DNA of 64,000 nt from NCBI RefSeq assembly GCF_023347235.1, contig NZ_CP094467.1:2170001-2234000 (forward strand), in the 5' to 3' direction. Position 1 is the stretch's first letter. Each line of letters begins with the position of its first letter. This stretch comes from Faecalibacterium sp. I4-1-79 (GTDB lineage: Bacteria; Bacillota; Clostridia; Oscillospirales; Ruminococcaceae). This document shows positions 7,586 through 16,798 of this stretch, piece by piece. Both the position numbers and the translations under genes were made by a program. Below the pieces are notes generated by a model, which saw only the letters and a program-made list of their open reading frames with translations, was not told the DNA's origin and made no database searches.

Positions 7586-9031
7586 TCAGACGCTCAGGGA
7601 GGCGTGCTGCTCTACATCCTCGGGGTCAGCATCGAAAATGGGCTGCAGGACGTTGGCGATAAACTCCTCCACCTGCTGGGGTGCACGGCCCACAAAGTTT
7701 TCCGGCACAAGCCCCGCCACGATCTCCTCGCGGGTCAGGCCAAAGGCCGGGTCTGCGGCAATGCGGTCCACCATATCGTTGGGCAGACCCTCTTCCTTGA
7801 CCTGCTTACCGGCGGCGATGGCGTGCTGGCGCAGACGCTCGTGCAGTTCCTGACGGTTACCGCCCTTTTCCACAGCCTGCATCATGATGTTCTCACTGGC
7901 CATGAAGGGCAGCTCCGCCATCAGGCGGCTGCGTACCACCTTGGGGTACACCACCAGACCATCAGTAACGTTGAGCATGATGTTCAGGATGGCGTCAGTG
8001 GCAAGGAAGCCCTCGGCCATAGCCACGCGCTTGTTGGCGCTGTCGTCCAGCGTGCGCTCAAACCACTGGGTGCCGGTGGTAAAGCTGGGGTTCAGTACAT
8101 CCACCATCAGGTAGCGGGCAAGGGCGCAGATGCGCTCGCAGCGCATGGGGTTGCGCTTATAGGGCATAGCGGAAGAACCGATCTGGTTCTTCTCAAAGGG
8201 CTCCTCCATCTCCTTGAAGTTCGCCAGCAGGCGCAGGTCGGTGGCAAACTTCATGCAGCTCTGGCCAATACCGGCCAGTGCGTTCAGGATAAAGGCATCC
8301 ACCTTGCGGCTGTAAGTCTGACCGGACACCGGCACAACAGCCTTGGGGTCAAAGCCCATCTCCTTTGCAATGGAAGCATCCACGGCGCGGATCTTGTCGG
8401 CATCGCCCTTGAACAGCTCCATGAAGGAAGCCTGCGTGCCGGTGGTGCCCTTGACACCGCGCAGCTGCAGGGTAGCCAGACGATGGTCGATCTCAGCCAG
8501 ATCCATCACCAGCTCGTTGGCCCACAGGGTAGCGCGCTTGCCCACAGTGGTGGGCTGTGCGGGCTGGCAGTGGGTGTAGGCCATGCAGGGCATATCTTTG
8601 TACTCCTTGGCAAAGTGTGCCAGCTTTGCCAGCACACCCACCAGCTTTTTGCGCACCAGCTCAAGACCCTGCCGCATCACGATGATGTCGGTGTTATCGC
8701 CCACATAGCAGCTGGTGGCACCCAGATGGATGATACCGGCTGCCTTGGGGCACTGCTGACCGTAGGCGTAGACGTGGCTCATCACGTCGTGGCGCACCAG
8801 CTTTTCCCGCTCGATGGCCACTTCGTAGTTGATATCGTCCACATGGGCTTCCAGCTCGGCTACCATGTCCGGGGTGATGTTGGTCAGACCCTGATCCATT
8901 TCGGCACGAGCCAGTGCCACCCACAGCCGCCGCCATGTGCGGAACTTGTTGTCGTCCGAGAAGATGTACTGCATCTCATCGGAAGCGTAGCGGGTGGAAA
9001 AAGGGCTGATATAGCGATCATGCTGTGACAT
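7586..9031 (-). CDS. purB: adenylosuccinate lyase
   Basis: Catalyses two fumarate eliminations: SAICAR to AICAR and adenylosuccinate to AMP. The 481-aa protein has the fumarase/aspartase-superfamily signature GSSAMPYKRNP at 285-295, whose first serine is the catalytic residue of the flexible loop, and His154 in THCQPAQ. The start at 9031 follows AGGAGGAAAACAACC; upstream in-frame sequence lies inside an intergenic repeat and is not coding. Last gene of the purine operon. Confidence 0.97.
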   Translation of the reverse strand: MSQHDRYISPFSTRYASDEMQYIFSDDNKFRTWRRLWVALARAEMDQGLTNITPDMVAELEAHVDDINYEVAIEREKLVRHDVMSHVYAYGQQCPKAAGIIHLGATSCYVGDNTDIIVMRQGLELVRKKLVGVLAKLAHFAKEYKDMPCMAYTHCQPAQPTTVGKRATLWANELVMDLAEIDHRLATLQLRGVKGTTGTQASFMELFKGDADKIRAVDASIAKEMGFDPKAVVPVSGQTYSRKVDAFILNALAGIGQSCMKFATDLRLLANFKEMEEPFEKNQIGSSAMPYKRNPMRCERICALARYLMVDVLNPSFTTGTQWFERTLDDSANKRVAMAEGFLATDAILNIMLNVTDGLVVYPKVVRSRLMAELPFMASENIMMQAVEKGGNRQELHERLRQHAIAAGKQVKEEGLPNDMVDRIAADPAFGLTREEIVAGLVPENFVGRAPQQVEEFIANVLQPIFDADPEDVEQHASLSV

Positions 9032-9055
9032 TGGTTGTTTTCCTCCTGAAAATAA

Positions 9056-9179
9056 CCCTCTCAGTCTCGCTTTGCTCGCCAGCTCCCCCGAGGGGGGAGC
9101 TTTTTGCGCTCTGCGGGTCAGCACCGGAAAACCTCCCCCTTTCGGGGGAGGTGGCACGCCGCAGGCGTGACGGAGAGGG
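9056..9179. repeat. intergenic inverted-repeat element between purL and purB
   Basis: An element bounded by CCCTCTCAG at the left and CGGAGAGGG at the right. It holds two internal hairpins (CTCCCCCGAGGGGGGAG and CCTCCCCCTTTCGGGGGAGG). It is a shorter relative of the copies at 12926 and 14425. Confidence 0.8.
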
Positions 9180-9198
9180 TTTTCTTCTTATTCTACCA

Positions 9199-12100
9199 TC
9201 AAACCTTGAAATAGTCCACGCCGCCCTCAAAGATCGGCTGGTATTTATCGCCGGTGACGTTCTTGTACAGGTATTCGCCGCTGCGCTCGGAGTGACCCAT
9301 CTTGCCGAACACGCGACCGTCCGGGCTGGTGATGCCCTCGATAGCCAGCACAGAGCCGTTGGGGTTGAAGCTCTGATCCATGGTGGGCACGCCGGCAAGG
9401 TCTACATACTGGGTAGCCACCTGACCGTTGCGCAGCATGGTGTCCAGCACCTCCTGCGGAGCCACAAAGCGGCCCTCGCCGTGGCTGATGGCGATGGTGT
9501 GCATCTCGCCCACCTCACACTTGCTGAGCCACGGGCTGCCGGTGGAAGCCACGCGGGTATGCACCAGCATGCTCTGGTGACGGCCGATGGTGTTGAAGGT
9601 CAGGGTGGGGTCGCAGGCGGTGATGGGGCGGATATCGCCGTAGGGCACAAGACCCAGCTTGATCAGTGCCTGGAAGCCGTTGCAGATACCCAGCATCAGG
9701 CCGTCGCGCTGCTGCAGCAGACGGCGCACAGCCTCGGTGACCGCAGGATTGCGGAAGAAGGAGGCGATGAACTTGGCGCTGCCGTCCGGCTCGTCGCCGC
9801 CGGAGAATCCGCCGGGCAGCATGACGATCTGGCTTGCGTCAATGGCCTTGACCAGCGCCTCGCAGCTCTCGGCAACGTCGGCGGGGGTCAGGTTGCGCAC
9901 CACCAGAATTTCGGGGTCGGCACCGGCGCGGGCAAAGGCCTTGGCGGTGTCGTACTCGCAGTTGGTGCCGGGGAACACCGGGATGATGACCTTGGGCTTT
10001 GCCACACCGATCTTGGGTGCAGCGGGAGCGGTCAGGCTGCCGTTGATCTTCTCCACGGCAGGGCCGGCCTTGCGGTAGGGGTACACAGGCTCCAGCTTGC
10101 TCTCCCAGATCTCCTGCAGCTCGGCCATATCCAGCTTTTCGCCGCAGGATTCAAAGGTGTACTCCTTGGTGGTCTCGCCCAGCAGCATACCGGCGGGAGA
10201 ATCGGACACCATTTCCAGAATGATGGAGCCGTACATAGGCTCGAACATCTGGTGGGTGGTCATATCTGCACGCATCTTGAAGCCGATGCGGTTGCCCAGA
10301 CCCATCTTGAACAGTGCCTCGGCAATGCCGCCGTAGCCCACGGAGCAGGCAGAGGCGACCATGCCCTCCTCGATCATGTTCTCCACGATCTTGTAGTTTG
10401 CCTTCAGGGAGAAGAAGTTGGGGCAGCCGGTCTCCGGGTCGATGATGGGCCGCACGAGCACCACGGTGCTCTCAGGCTTCTTGAACTCGGTAGAAACTAC
10501 GCGGCTTGCCTTGCCGATGGCAGTGGCAAAGGACACCAGCGTAGGAGGCACATCCAGCTGCTCAAAGGAGCCGGACATACTGTCCTTGCCGCCGATGGAA
10601 GCAATGCCCAGACCGATCTGTGCATCCAGTGCGCCCAGCAGGGCAGCCAGCGGCTTGCCCCAGCGCTCGGGCTTGTTGCCCAGACGCTCGAAGTACTCCT
10701 GGAAGGTCAGGTAAGCGTCCTCGTAGCGGAAGCCGGTGGCTACCAGCTTGGTCACACTCTCAATAACAGCCATCCGTGCACCCACATACTGGTTGGCGCT
10801 CATCAGATAGGGGTTGTAGCCCCATGCCATGCCGGAGCAGGTGGTGGTCTCGCCGTCCACCGGCAGCTTGGCTACCATAGCGTTCTGGGGGGTCAGCTGG
10901 TATGCACCGCCAAAGGGCATGAGCACGGTGGCAGCGCCGATGGTGGAGTCGAACCGCTCGGAAAGGCCCTTCTTGCTGCAGACGTTCAGATCGCCCACCA
11001 TGGACTTCATCTTCTGGCTGAAGGTCAGGCCGGCCCACTGGGGCTGCCAGACGCTGCCCTTTTCCACATGGACGTTCTGGTGCTTTTCAGCACCGTTGGA
11101 GTTCAAAAACTCGCGGCTGATGTTCACGATGGAAACGCCGTTCCACACCATGTTCAGGCGCTTTTCCTCAGTGACCTTCGCCACAGGGGTAGCCTCGAGG
11201 TTCTCCTCGGTGGCAATGGCGATGAACTTGTCCACATCCTCCGGGGCAAGGGCCACAGCCATGCGCTCCTGGCTCTCGCTGATGGCCAGCTCGGTGCCGT
11301 CCAGACCCTCGTACTTCTTGGTGACCTTGTTCAGGTCGATGTACAGGCCGTCGGCCAGCTCACCGATGGCAACGGAAACGCCGCCGGCACCAAAGTCATT
11401 GCAGCGTTTGATCATCTTGCAGGCATCCTCGCGGCGGAACAGGCGCTGCAGCTTGCGCTCGATGGGCGCATTGCCCTTCTGCACCTCGGCACCACAGTGC
11501 TCCAGACTGTCCAGCTTGTGCGCCTTGGAGGAACCGGTAGCACCGCCGATGCCGTCACGGCCGGTGCGGCCGCCCAGCAGCACGATCACATCGCCGGGAG
11601 CGGGGCACTCGCGGCGGACGTGGGAGGCAGGGGTAGCGCCCACAACAGCGCCGATCTCCATGCGCTTTGCCACGTAGCCGGGGTGGTAGATCTCGTCCAC
11701 CTGACCGGTAGCCAGACCGATCTGGTTGCCGTAGGAGGAGTAACCGGCGGCTGCGGTGGTGACCAGCTTGCGCTGGGGCAGCTTGCCGGGCATGGTCTCG
11801 CTGACCGGCTTGAGCGGGTCGCCTGCGCCGGTGACGCGCATAGCCTGATAGACGTAGCTGCGGCCGGACAGCGGGTCGCGGATGGCACCGCCGATGCAGG
11901 TGGCAGCGCCGCCGAAGGGCTCGATCTCGGTGGGGTGGTTGTGGGTCTCGTTCTTGAACAGGAACAGCCAGTCCTCATCCTTGCCGTTGACGTCACACTT
12001 GATCTTAACGGTGCAGGCGTTGATCTCCTCAGACTCGTCCAGATTCTTCAGGATGCCCTGCTTCTTCAGCTCCTTGGCACCAATGGTGGCAAGATCCATC

Positions 12101-12891
12101 ATGCAGCGGGGCTTGTTCTCGCGGCCCAGCTCGGTGCGCATCGCCATGTAGCGGTCAAAGGCCTCCTGCACCACAGCATCGTCGATCTGCACATCGTCCA
12201 GAATGGTGCCGAAGGTGGTGTGGCGGCAGTGATCGGACCAGTAGGTATCGATCATCTTGATTTCGGTGATGGTGGGGTCGCGCTGCTCGGTGCGGAAGTA
12301 CTCCTGACAGAACTTGATATCCCCCAGATCCATGGCCAGACCCTTTTCCTCGATGAACTTGGCAAGACCTGCCTCATCCAGCTGGTTGAAGCCCTCCAGC
12401 ACTGCCACGGCAGTGGGCACGGGGTACTCCATCTTCAGGGTCTCTTTGGTCTCCAGAGAAGCCTCGCGGGCTTCCACGGGGTTGATGACATACTTTTTGA
12501 TCTCGGCCACCTGCTCGGGGGTCAGAGCACCCTCCAGCAGATAGACGCGGGCAGAGCGCACCAGCGGGCGCTCGCCCTGACTGATGAGCTGGATGCACTC
12601 GGCAGCAGATGCTGCGCGCTGGTCGAACTGACCGGGCAGGTACTCCACCGCGAAGGACACGCCCTCGGCAGCGGGCAGTTCGGCGTAGGTGTTATCCACC
12701 GGCGGCTCGCTGAATACGGTGCTGACGCACTGGTTGAACAGTGCCTCATCGATGCCTTCCACATCGTAGCGGTTCAGCAGGCGCAGACCGGTCAGGTCCT
12801 TGATGCCCAGCAGGCTGGTGAGTTCGTTTTTCAGACCGTTTGCCTCGACATCAAAGCCGGGCTTTTTTTCCACATAAATACGATAGACCAT
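9199..12891 (-). CDS. purL: phosphoribosylformylglycinamidine synthase, single-chain PurL/PurQ fusion
   Basis: Converts FGAR, ATP and glutamine to FGAM. At 1230 aa it combines the PurS-like N-terminus, the tandem AIR-synthase-like ATPase domains and a C-terminal class I glutaminase. The glutaminase nucleophile Cys1070 lies in GICNGFQ, and its His/Glu partners are H1137 and E1139 in ISHGEGRF. A single-chain enzyme of this length is the clostridial type; separate purS and purQ genes are absent from the window. It lies between inverted-repeat elements that fill the gaps to purD and purB. Confidence 0.96.
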   Translation of the reverse strand: MVYRIYVEKKPGFDVEANGLKNELTSLLGIKDLTGLRLLNRYDVEGIDEALFNQCVSTVFSEPPVDNTYAELPAAEGVSFAVEYLPGQFDQRAASAAECIQLISQGERPLVRSARVYLLEGALTPEQVAEIKKYVINPVEAREASLETKETLKMEYPVPTAVAVLEGFNQLDEAGLAKFIEEKGLAMDLGDIKFCQEYFRTEQRDPTITEIKMIDTYWSDHCRHTTFGTILDDVQIDDAVVQEAFDRYMAMRTELGRENKPRCMMDLATIGAKELKKQGILKNLDESEEINACTVKIKCDVNGKDEDWLFLFKNETHNHPTEIEPFGGAATCIGGAIRDPLSGRSYVYQAMRVTGAGDPLKPVSETMPGKLPQRKLVTTAAAGYSSYGNQIGLATGQVDEIYHPGYVAKRMEIGAVVGATPASHVRRECPAPGDVIVLLGGRTGRDGIGGATGSSKAHKLDSLEHCGAEVQKGNAPIERKLQRLFRREDACKMIKRCNDFGAGGVSVAIGELADGLYIDLNKVTKKYEGLDGTELAISESQERMAVALAPEDVDKFIAIATEENLEATPVAKVTEEKRLNMVWNGVSIVNISREFLNSNGAEKHQNVHVEKGSVWQPQWAGLTFSQKMKSMVGDLNVCSKKGLSERFDSTIGAATVLMPFGGAYQLTPQNAMVAKLPVDGETTTCSGMAWGYNPYLMSANQYVGARMAVIESVTKLVATGFRYEDAYLTFQEYFERLGNKPERWGKPLAALLGALDAQIGLGIASIGGKDSMSGSFEQLDVPPTLVSFATAIGKASRVVSTEFKKPESTVVLVRPIIDPETGCPNFFSLKANYKIVENMIEEGMVASACSVGYGGIAEALFKMGLGNRIGFKMRADMTTHQMFEPMYGSIILEMVSDSPAGMLLGETTKEYTFESCGEKLDMAELQEIWESKLEPVYPYRKAGPAVEKINGSLTAPAAPKIGVAKPKVIIPVFPGTNCEYDTAKAFARAGADPEILVVRNLTPADVAESCEALVKAIDASQIVMLPGGFSGGDEPDGSAKFIASFFRNPAVTEAVRRLLQQRDGLMLGICNGFQALIKLGLVPYGDIRPITACDPTLTFNTIGRHQSMLVHTRVASTGSPWLSKCEVGEMHTIAISHGEGRFVAPQEVLDTMLRNGQVATQYVDLAGVPTMDQSFNPNGSVLAIEGITSPDGRVFGKMGHSERSGEYLYKNVTGDKYQPIFEGGVDYFKV

Positions 12892-12925
12892 TGGGTAGGT
12901 TCCCCCTTTGTATTCTTTGAACCGA

Positions 12926-13083
12926 CCCTCTCAGTCACGGCTTGCGCCGTGCCAGCTCCCCCGAAAGGGGGAGCTTTTTCTGCTGACGGAAAGTACTGCG
13001 TTCGATGGAAAGCATAGGCTCATCCATTTTCTCGCATAAAGCTCCCCCCTCGGGGGAGCTGTCGCCGCAGGCGACTGAGAGGG
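12926..13083. repeat. 158-bp intergenic inverted-repeat element between purD and purL
   Basis: It begins CCCTCTCAGTC and ends GACTGAGAGGG, an 11-bp terminal inverted repeat. Inside are two hairpins, AGCTCCCCCGAAAGGGGGAGCT and a GC-rich partner of opposite orientation. The central section is clearly homologous to that of the copy at 14425. Confidence 0.85.
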
Positions 13084-13092
13084 TATTCTTTC

Positions 13093-14397
13093 TTACTGCT
13101 TCTCTGCCAGCGCTTTCAGGGCACGCAGGCCGATATCGCTGCGCTTATGCAGCTTTTCAAAGCTGATCTTCTCGGTCGCTTCATAGGCGTGGCTCAGGGC
13201 GTTGGTCAGGCGCGGGCCGGTGGCGGTAACGCCCAGCACGCGGCCGCCGTTGGTCACAAGCTGGCCGTCCTCGGTGATGGCAGTGCCGGAGTGGTACACC
13301 GTCACGTTCTCCTCGCCGGGCAGCTGACCATCCACAAGGCCGGAGATGGGCTTGCCCTTCTCATAGGCCACGGGGTAGCCGCCGGAGGCCAGAATCACGC
13401 AGGCCGCAGCACCATCGGAGAACTTGACCTCCTGCTCTGCCAGCGTGCCGTCGGTGCAGGCCTGCATGATGTGCAGCAGGTCGCTTTCCAGCAACGGCAG
13501 CACCACCTGCGTTTCGGGGTCGCCGAAGCGGCAGTTATACTCGATGACCTTGGGGCCGTCCGGGGTGAGCATGAGGCCGAAGTACAAACAGCCCTTGAAG
13601 GGGCAGCCCTCGGCGTTCATGGCGCGGATGGTGGGCAGGAAGATCTTTTCCATGCACTCCGCAGCCACCTCCGGGGTATAGTAGGGGTTGGGGGCGATGG
13701 TGCCCATACCGCCGGTGTTCAGACCGGTGTCGTGGTCGTTGGCGCGCTTATGGTCCATGCTGGAGACCATGGGCTTGACCACCTTGCCGTCCGTAAAGCT
13801 CAGCACACTGACCTCCGGCCCGGTGAGGAACTCTTCCACCACCACATGGTTGCCGGATGCGCCGAACTTTTTGTCCAGCATGATCTCCTTGACGCCATCA
13901 GCGGCCTGCTGCTCATTTTCACAGATGAGCACGCCCTTACCCAGTGCAAGGCCGTCTGCCTTGATGACCACCGGGTACTTGCCCTCGGCGCGGATGTAAT
14001 CCATGACCTTTGCGGGGTCATCGAAGGTCTCGTACTTTGCGGTGGGGATGCCGTATTTCTTCATCAGGTCCTTGGAGAACACCTTGGAAGCCTCGATGCG
14101 GGCAGCGGCCTTGTCCGGGCCAAAGGCGGGGATGCCCACCTTTGCCAGTGCGTCCACCATGCCCAGTGCAAGGGGGTCGTCCTGCGCCACTACAACGTAA
14201 TCAAACTTTTCTTCCACTGCAAAGCCCACCATGGTATCCACATCGGTGGCCTTGATGTTTTTGCACTTAGCGTCATAGCTGATGCCGCCGTTGCCCGGTG
14301 CGCACCAGATCTCGCCGCAGTCGGGGCTCTTTTTCAGTGCCTTGATGATGGCGTGCTCGCGGCCGCCGCCGCCCACTACCAAGATTTTTTCAGCCAT
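13093..14397 (-). CDS. purD: phosphoribosylamine-glycine ligase
   Basis: GAR synthetase, joining glycine to phosphoribosylamine with ATP. The 434-aa ATP-grasp enzyme has the N-terminal VGGGGREHAI motif, the ATP-grasp core VIKADGLALGKGV near 140-155 and the metal-binding region FGLMLTPDGPKVIEYNCRFG near 280. The ATG at 14397 (MAEKILVVGGGG) has AAGGTG six nt upstream; an ATG three codons earlier is too close to that site. Confidence 0.97.
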   Translation of the reverse strand: MAEKILVVGGGGREHAIIKALKKSPDCGEIWCAPGNGGISYDAKCKNIKATDVDTMVGFAVEEKFDYVVVAQDDPLALGMVDALAKVGIPAFGPDKAAARIEASKVFSKDLMKKYGIPTAKYETFDDPAKVMDYIRAEGKYPVVIKADGLALGKGVLICENEQQAADGVKEIMLDKKFGASGNHVVVEEFLTGPEVSVLSFTDGKVVKPMVSSMDHKRANDHDTGLNTGGMGTIAPNPYYTPEVAAECMEKIFLPTIRAMNAEGCPFKGCLYFGLMLTPDGPKVIEYNCRFGDPETQVVLPLLESDLLHIMQACTDGTLAEQEVKFSDGAAACVILASGGYPVAYEKGKPISGLVDGQLPGEENVTVYHSGTAITEDGQLVTNGGRVLGVTATGPRLTNALSHAYEATEKISFEKLHKRSDIGLRALKALAEKQ

Positions 14398-14424
14398 ATC
14401 ATTCACCTTCCCGTTTTTGAATGA

Positions 14425-14581
14425 CCCTCTCAGTCATTGCTGCGCAATGCCAGCTCCCCCGAAAGGGGGAGCTTTTCCGCTGACGACAGGTACTGCGTTC
14501 AACGGATGGAGCATTCCTGCCCGTTTTCCCGCATAAAGCTCCCCCCTCGGGGGAGCTGTCGCCGTCAGGTGACTGAGAGGG
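14425..14581. repeat. 157-bp intergenic inverted-repeat element between the AICAR transformylase gene and purD
   Basis: Same terminal inverted repeat (CCCTCTCAGTC/GACTGAGAGGG) and internal hairpins as the element at 12926. Length is almost identical while the middle has diverged. Confidence 0.85.
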
Positions 14582-14597
14582 TTCGTTCCTTTTTTCC

Positions 14598-15779
14598 TTA
14601 GTGATGGAACAGCCGCAGGCCGCAGAAGGCCATGGCGATGCCGTACTTGTTGCAGGTATCGATGACCTGCTGGTCGCGGATGGAGCCGCCGGGCTGCACG
14701 ATGGCGGTCACGCCGGAGCGGCGGGCGCGCTCGATGTTGTCACCGAAGGGGAAGAAGGCGTCCGAACCAAGGCAGACACCGGTCACCTTGCTGAGGTAAG
14801 CCTTCTTTTCCTCGGCGGTCAGCGGCTCGGGCTGGCGGGTGAAGGTCTCTGCCCAGACATCATCACCGATGACGTCCTCCGGGGTATCGCCGATGTAAAC
14901 ATCAATGGCGTTGTCGCGGTTGGGCTTTGCCACATCGTCACGGAAGGGCAGATCCAGCACCTTGTCCATGTGGCGCAGCTGCCAGTTGTCGGCCTTCTGA
15001 CCGGCCAGACGGGTGCAGTGGATGCGGCTCTGCTGGCCGGCGCCCACGCCGATGGTCTGACCATTATAGGTGTAGCACACGCTGTTGGACTGGGTGTACT
15101 TCAGGGTGATGAGAGCAATGACGAGGTCGCGCTTCTGCTCCTCGGTCACATTCTTATTCTCGGTGACCCAGTTGTTCAGCATGGTGTCGGCGTTGATGAC
15201 CAGCTCGTTGCGGCCCTGCTCGAAGGTGATGCCGTACACCTGCTTGTGCTCGATGGGAGCGGGCTTATAGGCGGGGTCAATGGCGACCACATTGTAGTTG
15301 CCCTTCTTTTTGCCGGACAGGATGGCCAGTGCCTCCGGCTCGTAGCCCGGGGCGATGATACCGTCAGAGACTTCGTGCTGGATCAGCTTTGCGGTGGGCA
15401 CATCGCAGATGTCGGACAGGGCGATCCAGTCGCCGAAGGAGGACATCCGGTCTGCGCCGCGGGCGCGGGCATAAGCACAGGCCAGCGGAGAAAGCTCGGT
15501 CTCCGGGGCAATGTGGTACATCCGGCGCTCCACCTCGGTCAGGGGCAGACCCAGTGCTGCGCCCGCCGGGGAAACGTGCTTGAAGGAGGCCGCTGCGGGC
15601 AGACCGCAGGCGGTTTTCAGTTCTTTGACCAGCTGGATGGAGTTGAGGGCATCCAGAAAGTTGATGTAGCCGGGCTTGCCGTTCAGCACGGTAACGGGCA
15701 GGTCGGAGCCATCTTCCATATAAATGCGGCTGGGCTTCTGGTTGGGGTTGCAGCCGTACTTCAGTGCGAGTTCATTCAT
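14598..15779 (-). CDS. purH: stand-alone AICAR formyltransferase (PurH C-terminal activity only)
   Basis: Transfers a formyl group from 10-formyl-THF to AICAR, the penultimate step of IMP synthesis. In most bacteria this is the C-terminal domain of bifunctional PurH (about 510-530 aa). Here the protein is 393 aa, starts directly with MNELALKYGCNPNQKPSRIY and lacks the IMP cyclohydrolase domain. The adjacent 266-aa gene supplies a separate cyclohydrolase, explaining the split. The start has AAGGAGG 7 nt upstream. Confidence 0.92.
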   Translation of the reverse strand: MNELALKYGCNPNQKPSRIYMEDGSDLPVTVLNGKPGYINFLDALNSIQLVKELKTACGLPAAASFKHVSPAGAALGLPLTEVERRMYHIAPETELSPLACAYARARGADRMSSFGDWIALSDICDVPTAKLIQHEVSDGIIAPGYEPEALAILSGKKKGNYNVVAIDPAYKPAPIEHKQVYGITFEQGRNELVINADTMLNNWVTENKNVTEEQKRDLVIALITLKYTQSNSVCYTYNGQTIGVGAGQQSRIHCTRLAGQKADNWQLRHMDKVLDLPFRDDVAKPNRDNAIDVYIGDTPEDVIGDDVWAETFTRQPEPLTAEEKKAYLSKVTGVCLGSDAFFPFGDNIERARRSGVTAIVQPGGSIRDQQVIDTCNKYGIAMAFCGLRLFHH

Positions 15780-15812
15780 TGGTGCATCCTCCTTATATCC
15801 TAAGGTTTACTC

Positions 15813-16613
15813 TTATTCTTCCTCGGCGTCAAGCTTTTTGAGCAGTTCCAGTTCCTCGGGCAGCAGTTCCGGCTCCTCAGGGTCGTCAAGGTCGCTGCAC
15901 ACCGGATCATATTTATTAAAGATCATATCGCCGCTCTCGCCGGTATCCAGATCGATGACCCGAGCAAACAGGCTCACCTTATTGTCCAGATTCAGGCTGC
16001 TCCACATATCGTGGGCAAAATCGCCGATGGTGCGGGGGCAGGCAAAGCGCAAAGGCTCACCCTCAAAGCTGGGGATGGGGTTGCCGTTGTGCTTGTAGGT
16101 GCTGATGAAGTGGCCCTCGCCTGCAACGGGCTGGGGGTAATCAAAGAAATAGCGCTGCACGCTGTCGCCGTTGCCATCGGCAGACTTGAGGATGCTCATC
16201 TGGTAGCTGCCGTCGGCGTACACCACCGCGGAGATGCGGGGGGTGTAGTTGGGGCAGTCCGGCTCAAAGGTGCGGGTGCGCAGGGCGTCTGCAAAGCTCT
16301 TGCCCTGACTCATCAGGTCAAAAATGGTGTCGGTCTGGTCGCCGTTGGTCACGATATGGGTCTTGCCAAGGGTCAGCACCGGGTTATAAATGATCAGGCT
16401 GGGATCCTCCAGCTTTGCGGGGTCTGCCGCCACGGTGCAGATGCCGCCGCGCTCGGGCACGGGGTCAAACACGCGGTTGCGGCTGTTCTCGCTGCGTCCC
16501 ATGATAAAGTAGCCGATAAACATCTGCCGTCCGTCCGGAGCCATTGCCACAGCAATGCCGCGGCCGGGGTACTCGTTGGAGGCCAGATACTCGTTCAGGT
16601 TGATCTTTTCCAT
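15813..16613 (-). CDS. IMP cyclohydrolase, PurO-like family
   Basis: Predicted to close the ring of FAICAR to give IMP, the last step of de novo purine synthesis. The 266-aa protein (MEKINLNEYLASNEYPGRGI) belongs to the IMP cyclohydrolase family first known from archaeal PurO, unrelated to the PurH N-terminal domain. It sits 33 bp upstream of the stand-alone AICAR transformylase, so the pair replaces bifunctional PurH. The ATG at 16613 follows AAGGGAGAACAACA; earlier in-frame ATGs lack a site. The C-terminus is acidic (EEPELLPEELELL). Confidence 0.88.
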   Translation of the reverse strand: MEKINLNEYLASNEYPGRGIAVAMAPDGRQMFIGYFIMGRSENSRNRVFDPVPERGGICTVAADPAKLEDPSLIIYNPVLTLGKTHIVTNGDQTDTIFDLMSQGKSFADALRTRTFEPDCPNYTPRISAVVYADGSYQMSILKSADGNGDSVQRYFFDYPQPVAGEGHFISTYKHNGNPIPSFEGEPLRFACPRTIGDFAHDMWSSLNLDNKVSLFARVIDLDTGESGDMIFNKYDPVCSDLDDPEEPELLPEELELLKKLDAEEE

Positions 16614-16650
16614 TGTTGTTCTCCCTTGCATTTTTGTTTTCAAAGAGCAA

Positions 16651-16779
16651 CTCTCGGCTCCCCCTTTGGGGGAGCTGGCGCGTCAGCGCCTGAGAGGGCG
16701 AACCTCTTTGCGGAGGCAACTTCCCCGCCCTCTCCGTCACGGCTTACGCCGTGCCACCTCTCCCAAAGGGAGAGGCAAG
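16651..16779. repeat. intergenic repeat pair between purN and the IMP cyclohydrolase gene
   Basis: Two facing members of the CCCTCTC/GAGAGGG family: one at about 16651-16699 (hairpin GGCTCCCCCTTTGGGGGAGC, ending TGAGAGGG) and one at about 16727-16779 (starting CCCTCTCCG, hairpin CCTCTCCCAAAGGGAGAGG). Confidence 0.8.
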
Positions 16780-16798
16780 AACAACGCTCTGCAAGCTT

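Noticed and set aside
9025-13017. A 1330-codon open frame on the plus strand opposite purL
   Set aside because: It is the antisense shadow of a conserved enzyme; GC-rich codon use keeps stops rare on the opposite strand. Its translation is rich in His/Gly/Val/Gln with no recognisable domain and it runs across repeats.
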